A stretch of DNA of 64,000 nucleotides, taken from the NCBI RefSeq assembly GCF_014636295.1, contig NZ_BMEC01000013.1, forward strand, positions 1 through 64,000. Direction: 5' to 3'. The notes beneath the pieces are model-generated. The model made no database searches and had not been told where the DNA came from. It was given only the letters and a program-made list of their open reading frames with translations. A program made the position numbers and the translations under genes. Source of the stretch: Marivirga lumbricoides. GTDB taxonomy: Bacteria; Bacteroidota; Bacteroidia; Cytophagales; Cyclobacteriaceae. Of this stretch, positions 1 through 9,480 are shown in pieces (position 1 is the stretch's first letter; every line of letters begins with the position of its first letter).

Positions 1-283
1 CCCATGATGCCCTGGGGAAAATGGCACCGATAGAATTTTCAGAATTTACCTCTGTTGGCGGTACCGCCAACAGAGGTAAAACTGTAACTTCTGACAAATA
101 AACAGTTCTAATTAGGGGAAGCCTACACTAGGTCCTGCCCAAAACCTACACACAATCAACAGTTTCAACCATGTCAGTAGTGTTTTGGATTAAATATTAT
201 AAATTCATAGAACAAACCTATCATTTATGTTTGGATGGCTTTCTTATGGCTTTTCATAGCCGCATTTGTTGTGGGTAGTTTTG
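1..283. other. non-coding left edge
   Basis: No convincing reading frame is visible. Apart from the 36-bp palindrome, bases 235-265 contain short overlapping inverted repeats (GGCTATGAAAAGCC on the minus strand). These lie just past the stop of the minus-strand peptidase gene and may act as a weak 3' hairpin. Nothing else is recognisable. Confidence 0.5.
45..80. repeat. perfect 36-bp palindrome
   Basis: Two 18-base arms pair without mismatch or spacer around a central GGTACC. The arms read TTTACCTCTGTTGGCGGT and its complement. It lies close to the window edge in non-coding DNA, about 200 bp beyond the stop of the M1-like peptidase gene. No T-run follows the stem on either strand, so a simple intrinsic terminator is not well supported. 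It could be a recombination site, an operator, or a hairpin at the 3' end of a gene outside the window. Confidence 0.85.
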
Positions 284-1684
284 TTATTCCTTTTTAAGTT
301 TGTCTATAGCATTTTCAAGTGATTTGTCACTTTCAAAGTATTCTGTTTTCAAAGAGTTATATTCTTTGTCATTGTTCAATGTTTGTTCTAATGTTGAAGT
401 TAAGAAATTATAGTTTGTAAATTTAGTTGGTGTAGTCAATAATGTGTTTAACCATTCCCACATTTTCTTTTCACCTATTTCTTTTTCGATTGCCAAAAAT
501 ATTATTGGCGCATAATTGTAAACATATAACTGTCTGTTATTGTATTCAGAGTAGGATTTTATTTTAGCAAAGGGTATAGCATTGAAATTTTCTAAATTTT
601 TAATTTTTTCGTTTATCTTTTCCTCGTAAACTCCTTCTCCAATTATTTTTTTTGTCAACTGCAATGATAAAAATTCTGCAAAGCCTTCGCTCATCATATC
701 TCCAAGCTCGGAATTGAATACTTTGAAAGTTCCAAAATAAAAATGTCCCAGTTCGTGGGCGATGAATGGTCGGTAAAAATTTTGATATTTTGGTTCTACA
801 ATACTTTTTAATCCATTTCTCCAACCAATGCTCATAATTGTTGGGTATGATACAAACATCCATCCATCTTTTTTCGATGTTGGTGTTGTTTGAATAAAAC
901 TAACCGGTTGGTCAAACGGTATTTTTAAATTTTGAGTATAAAACTTCTTGTACGAATTTATAAGTTCTCCAAATTCTTTTATTTGCTCATTATCAAGCCC
1001 TGAATTTAAAAAGAAAGTATTGTTTAATTCAGAAAACTCGTAATTCCCACAAAAAAGTGTTAGTTCTTGTGGGCTTTCACTTTTAAAATTAGAGGATTTC
1101 GCGTTGATTGGTTTATTTCCATTAATGTATAAGGTATTACAGTCAGAACAAGTTAACTCAATATCGTATTTTACTTTATCAAATGCTTTATCGTTTGCTA
1201 CATCGTACAAGACTGGATACCAAGCAGACTGAAAACCGTCTGAACGAACTGAATTTTTATTAAATGCTATGTTACCTTTCCAATCTTTCCGGCTATAATT
1301 TTCAATCGTATCTTTTACGACAGGGAACTTTCCTACGTATTTAAATTGAATGGATTCTGGAAGAAATTTCCCTGTTCCATTATTATCTTTAAAATAATAG
1401 GCATTACTCTCTCCAGTCGATAAGCTGTCATTTAGAGATTTACTGAAGAAGATTAAAAAATCATTAGGTTTTTTACTTCTCATATGAAGAATATTCATTC
1501 CGGAATTTAGTCGGATGAAATAGTCTTTGATTTGAGGAATCTCACTTAATGTTAAATCACACTCAAAAGTTCCTTCGGTAATAGAAATTTCAACTTTTCC
1601 AGTTAAAGTCGGTATTTTTCCTTGTGCTGAAATATTGATTAAAGGAATAATAAGTAAAAGTATTATTAAAAAAAATTGTTTCAT
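284..1684 (-). CDS. secreted M1-like (gluzincin) metallopeptidase
   Basis: A 466-aa protein with a clear N-terminal signal peptide (MKQFFLIILLLIIPLINISAQG), so it should be exported to the periplasm or beyond. Residues 310-314 read HELGH, and a glutamate follows after exactly 18 residues (E333), giving HExxH-x18-E. That is the zinc ligand spacing of M1 aminopeptidases and related gluzincins. The N-terminal 250 residues are beta-rich by composition and resemble the saddle domain of that family. The GxMEN exopeptidase motif of classical M1 aminopeptidases was not found, so substrate and mode of cleavage are open. There is no T9SS sorting domain and no lipobox. It stands alone, with a transposase remnant upstream and non-coding DNA downstream. 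Confidence 0.72.
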   Translation of the reverse strand: MKQFFLIILLLIIPLINISAQGKIPTLTGKVEISITEGTFECDLTLSEIPQIKDYFIRLNSGMNILHMRSKKPNDFLIFFSKSLNDSLSTGESNAYYFKDNNGTGKFLPESIQFKYVGKFPVVKDTIENYSRKDWKGNIAFNKNSVRSDGFQSAWYPVLYDVANDKAFDKVKYDIELTCSDCNTLYINGNKPINAKSSNFKSESPQELTLFCGNYEFSELNNTFFLNSGLDNEQIKEFGELINSYKKFYTQNLKIPFDQPVSFIQTTPTSKKDGWMFVSYPTIMSIGWRNGLKSIVEPKYQNFYRPFIAHELGHFYFGTFKVFNSELGDMMSEGFAEFLSLQLTKKIIGEGVYEEKINEKIKNLENFNAIPFAKIKSYSEYNNRQLYVYNYAPIIFLAIEKEIGEKKMWEWLNTLLTTPTKFTNYNFLTSTLEQTLNNDKEYNSLKTEYFESDKSLENAIDKLKKE

Positions 1685-1722
1685 ATTGTCATTTTTCCTG
1701 TCAAACTCTGGCTAACGTAAAT

Positions 1723-2060
1723 TTAAACAATTGGTAATAAGCCATTTGTAAATCCAATATCTTCATTAGTCAGACCGAATTTATCCATTTCTTTTTTAAT
1801 TCGCTTGACCAATCCGAGTTTTCTTTTCTGGTCCAGGAATAGATATCCTTCCGGGTTGACATAAGGAATACCCTTGACCACCATATTCCAAATAATGACT
1901 GCCAACTTTCCAGCTGTTGCACTAATGGCAGATACCCTTTCCCTTCGAAAATTGATTCTATGAAAAAAATCTCTTAATGGAATGGATTCTTTTAGATTCC
2001 CAATGATATTTTTAGCAGAGAATATGAGGTACAAGTGGGACACTTGCACCATGTATAATG
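1723..2060 (-). pseudogene. IS110-type transposase, C-terminal remnant
   Basis: The frame encodes a stretch typical of the C-terminal end of IS110/IS116/IS902 transposases, around the segment ATAGKLAVIIWNMVVKG with the following YLFLDQKRKL. Only about 90 residues match. The N-terminal DEDD catalytic domain and the central region are absent, and DNA further upstream does not continue the protein in any frame. It is therefore a 5'-truncated, inactive relic. The exact left and right boundaries are uncertain. Assignment rests on remembered family sequence, not on a search. Confidence 0.6.
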
Positions 2061-2149
2061 AGATTTGTTGTGAAAACGCCAAACAAAGGGCTGGCAGGCT
2101 CCTGATTTATTATCATCTTATTCTTCTATTTTTTAAACTCACCCCTGAT

Positions 2150-2222
2150 TTGTCTAAAGATAAATCTTTCCCCTCTCTTCCAGGAAGAGAAGGGTGGGTC
2201 TCTGAAAGAGAGTCGGGATGAG
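2150..2222. repeat. dispersed hairpin repeat
   Basis: The stretch holds two adjacent imperfect inverted repeats: CCCTCTCTTCC/GGAAGAGAAGGG and GGTCTCTGAAAGAGAGTC. The layout and CCCTC/GAGGG flavour match hairpin repeats found between Bacteroidota genes, but the sequence differs from the 182-bp family at 20.8-23.0 kb. It lies beside the transposase relic. Confidence 0.45.
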
Positions 2223-2494
2223 TTAATGCATAGTACGGCTACCTACACCATTTCCAATATGCTTGGAAAAAGAAAAACCACTTTCTTTCGGTTGCCCGAT
2301 TGAAAGCGGCTTTCATTTTAAACCTAAGCCTGGTAATAGTGATAAGTGAGGTAGGCCGATCAGTCGGCACAGTCAGAATAAATTAAGCCTTCCTGTTTCC
2401 CCATGACACTTAATGAGATCACGGATAATTTTCTTTTACCAAAAAAATGTAGTGCCTAGGCTAATAACTCACATGATAAGTGATTTACGAGATA

Positions 2495-2538
2495 CCGGAT
2501 AAATTAAGACTTTTAAAAGGTAAGTCTTAATTTTCCGG
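2495..2538 (-). terminator. 3' stem-loop after metzincin gene
   Basis: An approximately 17-bp stem (CCGG-AAATTAAGACTT with its complement, one bulged base) closes a 9-base loop about 48 bp beyond the stop of the minus-strand metzincin gene. There is no T-run after it, so it may be a Rho-independent terminator of weak type or an mRNA 3'-end stabiliser. Confidence 0.4.
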
Positions 2539-2585
2539 CATGACGGTTCTCATTATATTTATAGCCTGAATTAGGCTTTTCTACC

Positions 2586-5027
2586 TTATTTCTTTACCAC
2601 ACGTTTGGTGATTTGCTTTTCTTCCGTTTGGATTTTGATCAGGTACACCCCACTTTCCAACCCTGCTAGTTCCAGGTAGTCTCCAGAGCTAAACTCAGGG
2701 ATATCAGCCATTAACTGACCTGTTGTATTGAGGATGGTAATATGCGCTTTCTCTCCTGCAAACTGACAATACAATTTATCCGTCACCGGGTTAGGATATA
2801 ATGCCAGTGAACCATTTAAACTCGCAGCAGTTTCTGAAGCCTGAAGATCTACCTCTGGACTGGTAGCTGGTTGCGCTGCAGCTCCCTGGTAGGTAATTCT
2901 GATCCAGTTGATGTTCCAGCCACCTGCCTGTGCGTAGATTCCAAAAGGATAAGTTCCGGCATTCACGTTAACAGTATGGGAAACTGTTTGCCAGTTTTGC
3001 CATCCACCAGTGTTAGGGATAGCGACTTCACCTAATATGGTTGTTCCACCGTTAATATCTGCCGATAAACGGCCTCCTCCAACTTCACTGGCTACTCTGT
3101 ACTCTATTAAATAGCTTCCTGATGAAGGAAAGTTGATTCCATTATAGGCCATCCAGTCGGCAGTTTCAATGTATCCGACATTCTGACCTCCTTCGGAGCA
3201 GTTTTCCAGTTGCACGCCATTCATTGCGCTATAGCTTTCAGCTTCAATCAAATTGGCAGAATTAGCAGGCGCTATCACGATAGAGGTAACTTTATCATTA
3301 AATGCATCATCCACCAAACAATTATCATCTCCTGTTTTTACAATGGTACTTCCTGAAAAGTTAACATCCCAATACAATGTGGCCTTGTAGCCTGACTGCA
3401 CGCGGATAGAGGAAATGTCATCATTTGCTATTCCCCTGGCTTGTAAATCTGACAGGTTATAGTTTCCTACCCCCAGACCTACTGCATAACCTCCATAATT
3501 ACAATTCTGGTAGACGGTTACTACCGAATTTCCTCCGCCACCACCGGCAGGAACTGTTCCGGAAATCCAAAAGCTACCCAATGAACCATAGTCAGAATAT
3601 CCATTAGTGGCAGGATTTCCGGCTCCGGTGCCTTCTACTCCAAGGTAGTAAGTACCGGCATCAAGGTAGGCTTCCAGGCGTGTATTCAATCCTCCTCCGT
3701 TAAAAACTCCAATCAAATTTCCAGTTGATCCTTCATAGAGATTGACCAGAACATCTAAATTACCGTGGCGAGAAACTGTATTAATATCTAATGTTACATT
3801 GCCTGTTCCGCTGGTAAACTCAAACATATCCATATCTCCATTGGTCTCTATCACACCATATTGCATGTTAATATTTCCTGATCCGTCTTTGTTGATAAAA
3901 GTGGATCCTCCGAAATTATTACCATGATCATCTGCACGGAAACCCACATAACTGGCCATAATGCTTAAATCGTTTTGGGTATTATTGGCAAAATTATATT
4001 CTCCACGACTCCATTGCGTAATAGGCTCATAATAACCTACACCCATAATAGGTGCCCAATCACCATGTCCTCTGAAATAACCTTCTTCCGGATTGGTTCT
4101 ACCATCATGCCCCAGGCCAAGTGTATGGCCAATTTCATGAGAAGCTGCTTCACCACCTGACTTTCCTGAAAGAATGAATACCCAGCAGGGCCAATCCTGA
4201 TAGCCGAAACCTGTTACAAAGGCTACACCACCTGCACCCGGAGCTGCATTGTTAGTAGGTGTAAAAACGCATCTTTGCCTTCTGTTTTGCGGATAAGAAT
4301 TGTAAACTGCCTGACTTGTAGTGATGTTGATATTGAAGGGACGAAAATCTTCACTGATTAAATCCCAGGCTTCCTGAATGGCCGCATCAGACATTCCTGA
4401 AGGCGCTGCATTGAGAGAGTTACCATTGATCCAGCCAGTTCCGGCAGGCAAAAAGTATCCGTCAAAATCCAGCAATACCACGCCATAGGCTCCCGGTAAA
4501 CTCTGTAGGTCATACACATTTTCAGCTACTTCAAAATCAGCTGCCTTTGCTTCTGTTTGAGGAACTTTAGCCTGATTTATCTGCTCAGGATATTCTATAC
4601 AAATTACCTGATCTATTGGTTTTTCGCGTAAAAAAGCATTACCCAATTTATCACTGTAAAATTCATAGGCCAGTTTCTCTGACTTTAATACAATATTGCC
4701 GCGCAGTTCATCCCCTTCAGTTCTGATAAAGAAACTGTTTTCTTCTTCTCCATTTACATCCCCCACAAGGGTAAGGCTGTTTTTCACCTCTTCCTCAAAG
4801 CGAATATTCAGCTTTACTTCTTCATTATTGGGAGTTGCCATCGTAATGCCTGAAGTGAGCCCAGGCTGTTGCACGGTGCGCTGTTGAACTAACTTACTTT
4901 TAAGCGTAGCTTTAAAAGAGCTTGTGCTACCTAGTGCTTTTTGCTCCTTTGTCTGCTGGGCAAAGCCCGTCTGGAAACTCATGAGTAAGAGTATACCCAT
5001 GAGTACTTTCATGTTAATGTACTTCAT
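2586..5027 (-). CDS. secreted metzincin protease with PPC, crystallin, CBM6 and T9SS domains
   Basis: An 813-aa multidomain exoprotein. Visible in order: signal peptide (1-24, ending FAQ); a propeptide-like region (65-175); a metzincin catalytic domain with HEIGHTLGLGH at 297-307 (HExxHxxGxxH zinc site) and a Met-turn methionine near 328; a pre-peptidase C-terminal-like beta domain (385-490); a beta/gamma-crystallin-like domain (502-586); a family 6 carbohydrate-binding module (592-712); and a type A T9SS sorting domain (742-813, with YPNP and a C-terminal KRVVKK). It should be carried across the outer membrane by the T9SS and anchored or released. It is the last of three minus-strand CBM6 proteins in a row. 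The carbohydrate module suggests the protease acts on glycoprotein or protein embedded in glucan-rich cell walls (inference). Confidence 0.85.
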   Translation of the reverse strand: MKYINMKVLMGILLLMSFQTGFAQQTKEQKALGSTSSFKATLKSKLVQQRTVQQPGLTSGITMATPNNEEVKLNIRFEEEVKNSLTLVGDVNGEEENSFFIRTEGDELRGNIVLKSEKLAYEFYSDKLGNAFLREKPIDQVICIEYPEQINQAKVPQTEAKAADFEVAENVYDLQSLPGAYGVVLLDFDGYFLPAGTGWINGNSLNAAPSGMSDAAIQEAWDLISEDFRPFNINITTSQAVYNSYPQNRRQRCVFTPTNNAAPGAGGVAFVTGFGYQDWPCWVFILSGKSGGEAASHEIGHTLGLGHDGRTNPEEGYFRGHGDWAPIMGVGYYEPITQWSRGEYNFANNTQNDLSIMASYVGFRADDHGNNFGGSTFINKDGSGNINMQYGVIETNGDMDMFEFTSGTGNVTLDINTVSRHGNLDVLVNLYEGSTGNLIGVFNGGGLNTRLEAYLDAGTYYLGVEGTGAGNPATNGYSDYGSLGSFWISGTVPAGGGGGNSVVTVYQNCNYGGYAVGLGVGNYNLSDLQARGIANDDISSIRVQSGYKATLYWDVNFSGSTIVKTGDDNCLVDDAFNDKVTSIVIAPANSANLIEAESYSAMNGVQLENCSEGGQNVGYIETADWMAYNGINFPSSGSYLIEYRVASEVGGGRLSADINGGTTILGEVAIPNTGGWQNWQTVSHTVNVNAGTYPFGIYAQAGGWNINWIRITYQGAAAQPATSPEVDLQASETAASLNGSLALYPNPVTDKLYCQFAGEKAHITILNTTGQLMADIPEFSSGDYLELAGLESGVYLIKIQTEEKQITKRVVKK

Positions 5028-5174
5028 ATTTATTTGGTTTTTGGTTACTATTCAATAGAGGAGAAAATTGAGAAACATCATTGTCTATCTTGCGCAATTA
5101 ACCTTAAGTCCGATTAATTAAGAAGGGCGTCCCGGCTAAAACCAAGACAGCCCAAACTTAAAATAGAACTAAGC

Positions 5175-6635
5175 TTACTTTTTGATAAATCGCTGTGAAA
5201 CAACTTCTTCTCCTTTCACTGCTTGTAAAGTATACAAGCCCTGTGGTAATTTGCTGATGTTCAGCTGTCCGGAGCTAAGCTTTCCTTTGAGCATTACTTT
5301 ACCCGCGCTGTTAATTACCTTTACAGATGTGGCATCACCGCTAAAACCTTCGGGTAGCTTCACATTTAATATATCCTCCGCAGGATTAGGATAAACATTT
5401 ATTACCATAGCCTGTGTAAGCTCAGCAGAACTAGATGAAGAATTGAGGGTTTCGGAAGAAGCTATGGTTGCAGCGTTACTTTGGCGGGTAATCTGCCACC
5501 AGTTAATGTTCCAGCCTCCTGTTTGGGCAAAAATCCCAAAATTATAGGTTCCCGCATTAATATAAACTGTATGCGAAACGGTAGTCCAGTTTTGCCAGCC
5601 CCCTGTAGCAGGAATGGAAACATTCCCAAGTACTGTTGATCCGCTGTTTACATCAAGAGAAAGCTGGCCTCCATTCACACTGGCCACTCTGTAATTCACT
5701 GTATAATAGCCTGAAGAAGGAATTGTTATACCATTGTAAGCCATCCAGTCTCCTGAATCAATGTAGCCAACATTTTGGCCTCCTCCGGCATCTGAAGTAG
5801 CTTCTATCTGCACGCCATTCATGTTGCTGTAGTTCTCTGCCTGAGTAACTAAATTGAAAGAGGGGTTAGGATTGCTGCCGCCACCCTGATATACGCGTAC
5901 ATAGTCTACCAGCATTTGTGCAGGCAAGGCGCCATTATCTATTGAGAAGCCAGGCCAGTTACCTCCTACGGCTAAGTTCAGCAATATAAAGAAATTGTTT
6001 TGGAACTCGCTGGTGCCGTTTACTCCATTGCTGATGTCCACTACATGGTACTGCTGTCCGTCAATAAACCAGCGGATAGCATTTTGATTCCATTCTACAG
6101 AATATACATGGTATGCGCCAACATTAGTATTAGTATAGCCTCCATAGTTGGCATAATCACCGTTATGATCTCTCCAGTGGATGGTTCCATGTACCTCAGG
6201 CGCTGTATTCACATGCTCCATGATATCAATTTCCCCACAAGCAGGCCAGCCGACAGAAGTAATATTGCTGCCTAACATCCAGAAGGCAGGCCACAATCCC
6301 TGCCCTGATGGCAATGCCATTCTGGCTTCTATTCTACCATATTTAAAGCTTTTTCTACCCTGCGTTTTCATTCTTGCCGAAGTGTAGTTTGAGCCTCCAA
6401 AGTTTTCCTGCTTTGCAGTAATTACTAAATTACCATTTTGCACTGTAGCATTCTGGCTTCTGTAATACTGAAGCTCATTATTACCCCAGCCACCATTACC
6501 TGTCTCAAATACCCAGTCAGGGCCTATTCCGTTGGTAAATTCATCCTGCCACACAAGCTGCCAGTTTTGTGCCTTCAAATTCATTTGCATTAGCAGAAGT
6601 ATTCCGCTGAATGTCATCCATCGTAAAATTTTCAT
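5175..6635 (-). CDS. GH16 endo-beta-1,3-glucanase (laminarinase) with CBM6 and T9SS domain
   Basis: A 486-aa secreted glycoside hydrolase. A signal peptide (1-22, ending KAQ) is followed by a GH16 domain (about 25-250) carrying the catalytic GEIDIMEH motif: nucleophile E135, D137 and acid/base E140. The extra methionine in ExDxME is the laminarinase-type form. A CBM6 module covers about 262-384 and a type A T9SS sorting domain 413-486 (YPNP, ending QRFIKK). The expected reaction is endo-hydrolysis of beta-1,3-linkages in laminarin, callose or fungal glucan outside the cell. Only 78 bp separate it from the upstream GH64 gene and 147 bp from the downstream protease gene, so co-transcription is likely. 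Confidence 0.92.
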   Translation of the reverse strand: MKILRWMTFSGILLLMQMNLKAQNWQLVWQDEFTNGIGPDWVFETGNGGWGNNELQYYRSQNATVQNGNLVITAKQENFGGSNYTSARMKTQGRKSFKYGRIEARMALPSGQGLWPAFWMLGSNITSVGWPACGEIDIMEHVNTAPEVHGTIHWRDHNGDYANYGGYTNTNVGAYHVYSVEWNQNAIRWFIDGQQYHVVDISNGVNGTSEFQNNFFILLNLAVGGNWPGFSIDNGALPAQMLVDYVRVYQGGGSNPNPSFNLVTQAENYSNMNGVQIEATSDAGGGQNVGYIDSGDWMAYNGITIPSSGYYTVNYRVASVNGGQLSLDVNSGSTVLGNVSIPATGGWQNWTTVSHTVYINAGTYNFGIFAQTGGWNINWWQITRQSNAATIASSETLNSSSSSAELTQAMVINVYPNPAEDILNVKLPEGFSGDATSVKVINSAGKVMLKGKLSSGQLNISKLPQGLYTLQAVKGEEVVSQRFIKK

Positions 6636-6713
6636 AATATTATATTGTTTTAGTTGAACATGGCCCTCTGCATTGCCATGAAGTTTAGCTTGAGCATAGC
6701 AGAGGGCATAAGA

Positions 6714-9110
6714 TTATTCTTTGATAAAGCGCTTTACTGTTACTTTACCGTCAATTTCCACCTGTAAAAAGTATAGTCCTTTTTTGAGGTGCGAGATACT
6801 CAGCAAAGAGCCTGAGGAAACATTGGAGGTGGACTCCATTAACCTGCCATGCGCATTTAATAAAGTGAGGTTGGCATGCTCTGCGGTGAAGTCAATTTGC
6901 AACTGGCTTTTAGCTGGGTTGGGCGATAAGCCAATCTCAGTGATTTCCAACATTGAATTCTCAGAATTGAAAGCTGTGGCTGCAGATTGCGCACTTGCTC
7001 CGGAAGCTGAAGAAATTGTCCATGAGTCCAGATTCCAGCCTCCTGTTTGTGCGAAGATGCCAAAATTATAGGTTCCCGCTTCAATGTAAACAGTATGGGA
7101 AACGGTAGTCCAGTTGTACCATCCGCCTGTGCCTGGCACTGTACGGTAACCAAGTACATTAGCTCCTCCATTTACATCAAGGGATAATTCTCCACCACTT
7201 CCTTCACTCGCTACCCTATAGGAAACCGTGTAATTACCTGAGTTCGGAATGTTAATTGAATTGAAAGCCATCCAATCATTGGTATCAATATAGCCTACGT
7301 TCTGGCCGGCTTCCGCCCCTGCCCCATTTTCCAATTGCACACCAGACATGCTGCTATAATTTTCTGCCTGAATTGTCTGGCTAAAACCTGAACTGCTTCC
7401 TTCTCCGAACAATTCTATCTCTGCTAATTGCAGAATACTGCCACTATTGTTTGTTAGATTAAACCTAAAATAAGTAAAGGCACTATTAGCCGCCACCTGA
7501 AAAGTTTGCTTTTGTTGCCTGGAAGGGAAATCAACTCCTGAACGCACATCCAGTGCTGTCCAGTTGACACCGTCATTAGAACCCTGCAAATTCCAGTTGA
7601 GTGGATCTCTTTGAGGGGCATCATTAGCAGAAGTAATACTATAGCTACTCAAGGAATAATCATTATTAGCCTGAAATTGTACCCATGCAGAGCTGTTAAA
7701 AGTGAGGTATTTGGTTGCAGCATCATTGTCAATCAGGTTGGCAAACCCTTCTCCGGCTGGAGAATCTGTAAACTGAACTGAAAGATTTCCGCCCATGCCG
7801 GTAATGTCTTCATCGTTGTCATTTCCACCGCCATCTGTGTACGGCCCGAAACTAACTACCACTCTGTTAGGGTTGGGGGTATGCACGGAGGAAGAATATT
7901 CGAATACATCATCATAAGCAAAACCATAGGCAAGCTGATCTACGCTGATGCCTTGCTGATGCCAGAATTTTGCATAGTGGTTGCAGGGTGACTGCTGGTA
8001 ATATTCAGCTGAATTCGACCAATCCTGCAAACCCACATTTGGCGTGGTAACATCTATTACATGGCGGTTCAAAGCTGCACAAATTTGTGCCTGCACTAAT
8101 AGGTCAGTTGTTTTATCCTGAACAATGTTATCCAGCACGCCTTTTCCTTCAAATACTTCCTGAGTGGTGGGCCTTCGGACAATAATTGCCTGTCTGCCTT
8201 CAAAAGCAGTGGAAGTACTTGTCATAACAAGCTGTTCACCTTGAACTCTACCCCTCCAAATGCCGGCATCGCCAGCATCAAAAACTAAATCTTCATTGGC
8301 ATATTTATTCCAAACTGCATCCACGTAGGGTTTCATATAATTTACATAAGGTCCTGGATTGGGCATGGTTCCAATACTGCCATCTGCAAAAGCCTCTGTT
8401 TTGGCAGGTGCTGTAATTTCTCCCGTAGCAGGATCGTAGCATCCCTGAAACTCTAGCGGCACACTGGCCTGGAATGCTGAGGTTATTTCAGCAGGCGTGG
8501 CAATCTCTCCTACTTTCTTGTAGTAACCATCATTCCCAAACAACTCCATACCGATGGAATACTGATAAGAATCTACCCTGGTAGTATTACCAAAAAAGCC
8601 TATTTCATCATTGGTTAGCTCAATAATCTCGTACAAAATTCCGTTGTTAGGATCAGTAGGATTGGTATAGCTTGGCGAAGTATAACCCTTTTGTGCTCCT
8701 GAAGAGCCAAAGAAATAAAAGTATAATTGCTCACCATAGGAGATAAAAACACGGCAACCCTGAATAGGAGGAAGTGTAAATGTATTATTAGGAATATCGC
8801 TTAAACGTGTAAAACAATCTGCATACAGTCCGTTTTGTCCCGGCCCGGTATTACCCCCAATTACAGGACCTTGCACCGTATTGTAAGAAGGTGACATAGG
8901 CAATATATTGCCATTTGCGGCATCTACCCAGATATGGTTAGCCTGAGGCGTTAGATCCTCACCCACAATAGCTACAAATAATTCACTATCTGGATAAGGG
9001 GAATTATTTTCGATAATAAAAGGAATGGAAGTTTGTGCACTAAGGCCCAAGCTGATGAAGCTCAGAGAAACTACCATAAAATACTTAACATAGGTTTTTA
9101 GGTACATCAT
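6714..9110 (-). CDS. GH64 beta-1,3-glucanase with F5/8-type domain, CBM6 and T9SS domain
   Basis: The frame opens at 9137, but two ATG codons at 9110 and 9107 directly precede a good signal peptide (YLKTYVKYFMVVSLSFISLGLSAQ), so I place the start at 9110 (798 aa). Numbered from 9137, residues 37-433 form a GH64 thaumatin-fold glucanase domain, 440-578 an F5/8-type C (CBM32-like) discoidin domain, 585-712 a CBM6 module, and 736-807 a type A T9SS sorting domain ending KRFIKE. Known GH64 enzymes release laminaripentaose-size products from beta-1,3-glucan. Together with the GH16 neighbour this would give complementary endo-cleavage of laminarin or fungal and algal wall glucan. It is the first gene of the three-gene locus; a LacI-type operator-like sequence lies about 370 bp upstream. 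Confidence 0.85.
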   Translation of the reverse strand: MMYLKTYVKYFMVVSLSFISLGLSAQTSIPFIIENNSPYPDSELFVAIVGEDLTPQANHIWVDAANGNILPMSPSYNTVQGPVIGGNTGPGQNGLYADCFTRLSDIPNNTFTLPPIQGCRVFISYGEQLYFYFFGSSGAQKGYTSPSYTNPTDPNNGILYEIIELTNDEIGFFGNTTRVDSYQYSIGMELFGNDGYYKKVGEIATPAEITSAFQASVPLEFQGCYDPATGEITAPAKTEAFADGSIGTMPNPGPYVNYMKPYVDAVWNKYANEDLVFDAGDAGIWRGRVQGEQLVMTSTSTAFEGRQAIIVRRPTTQEVFEGKGVLDNIVQDKTTDLLVQAQICAALNRHVIDVTTPNVGLQDWSNSAEYYQQSPCNHYAKFWHQQGISVDQLAYGFAYDDVFEYSSSVHTPNPNRVVVSFGPYTDGGGNDNDEDITGMGGNLSVQFTDSPAGEGFANLIDNDAATKYLTFNSSAWVQFQANNDYSLSSYSITSANDAPQRDPLNWNLQGSNDGVNWTALDVRSGVDFPSRQQKQTFQVAANSAFTYFRFNLTNNSGSILQLAEIELFGEGSSSGFSQTIQAENYSSMSGVQLENGAGAEAGQNVGYIDTNDWMAFNSINIPNSGNYTVSYRVASEGSGGELSLDVNGGANVLGYRTVPGTGGWYNWTTVSHTVYIEAGTYNFGIFAQTGGWNLDSWTISSASGASAQSAATAFNSENSMLEITEIGLSPNPAKSQLQIDFTAEHANLTLLNAHGRLMESTSNVSSGSLLSISHLKKGLYFLQVEIDGKVTVKRFIKE

Positions 9111-9480
9111 GATTGAAATGTTTAAAAAATGAAACAAAATAGTTCAGCTCAAAAAGGTTGATAGAAGTACTTTAGTAAACCTGCCGTAGAAATGGCAAAG
9201 AAAGAAATCCGAAGATTTGATAATTCAGATGAATAAGAAATGAGAAAGGAAAGAAAAACAGGTTTTCTCTTTTATAATTTTTCAGGTAATGCATTGTTTT
9301 AGGTTTTGTTGAGCCTGCAAGTTCGCATTCTGACATATGTAGTAAAATAACTTACTACTACAAATCCACATCACACGGAAAAATACAATTCATCAAAACT
9401 ACATCAGATTGAATAATTTTGTGTATTTAAATTAAAATAACGCTATTTTATTCACTTATAAATTTTCATTTCTTATGAAA

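Larger units (their letters stand above)
2083..2585. other. intergenic, no gene seen
   Basis: About 500 bp between the transposase remnant and the metzincin gene. Short frames exist but none resembles a protein. It contains the hairpin repeat at 2150-2222 and a long stem at 2495-2538. Confidence 0.5.
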
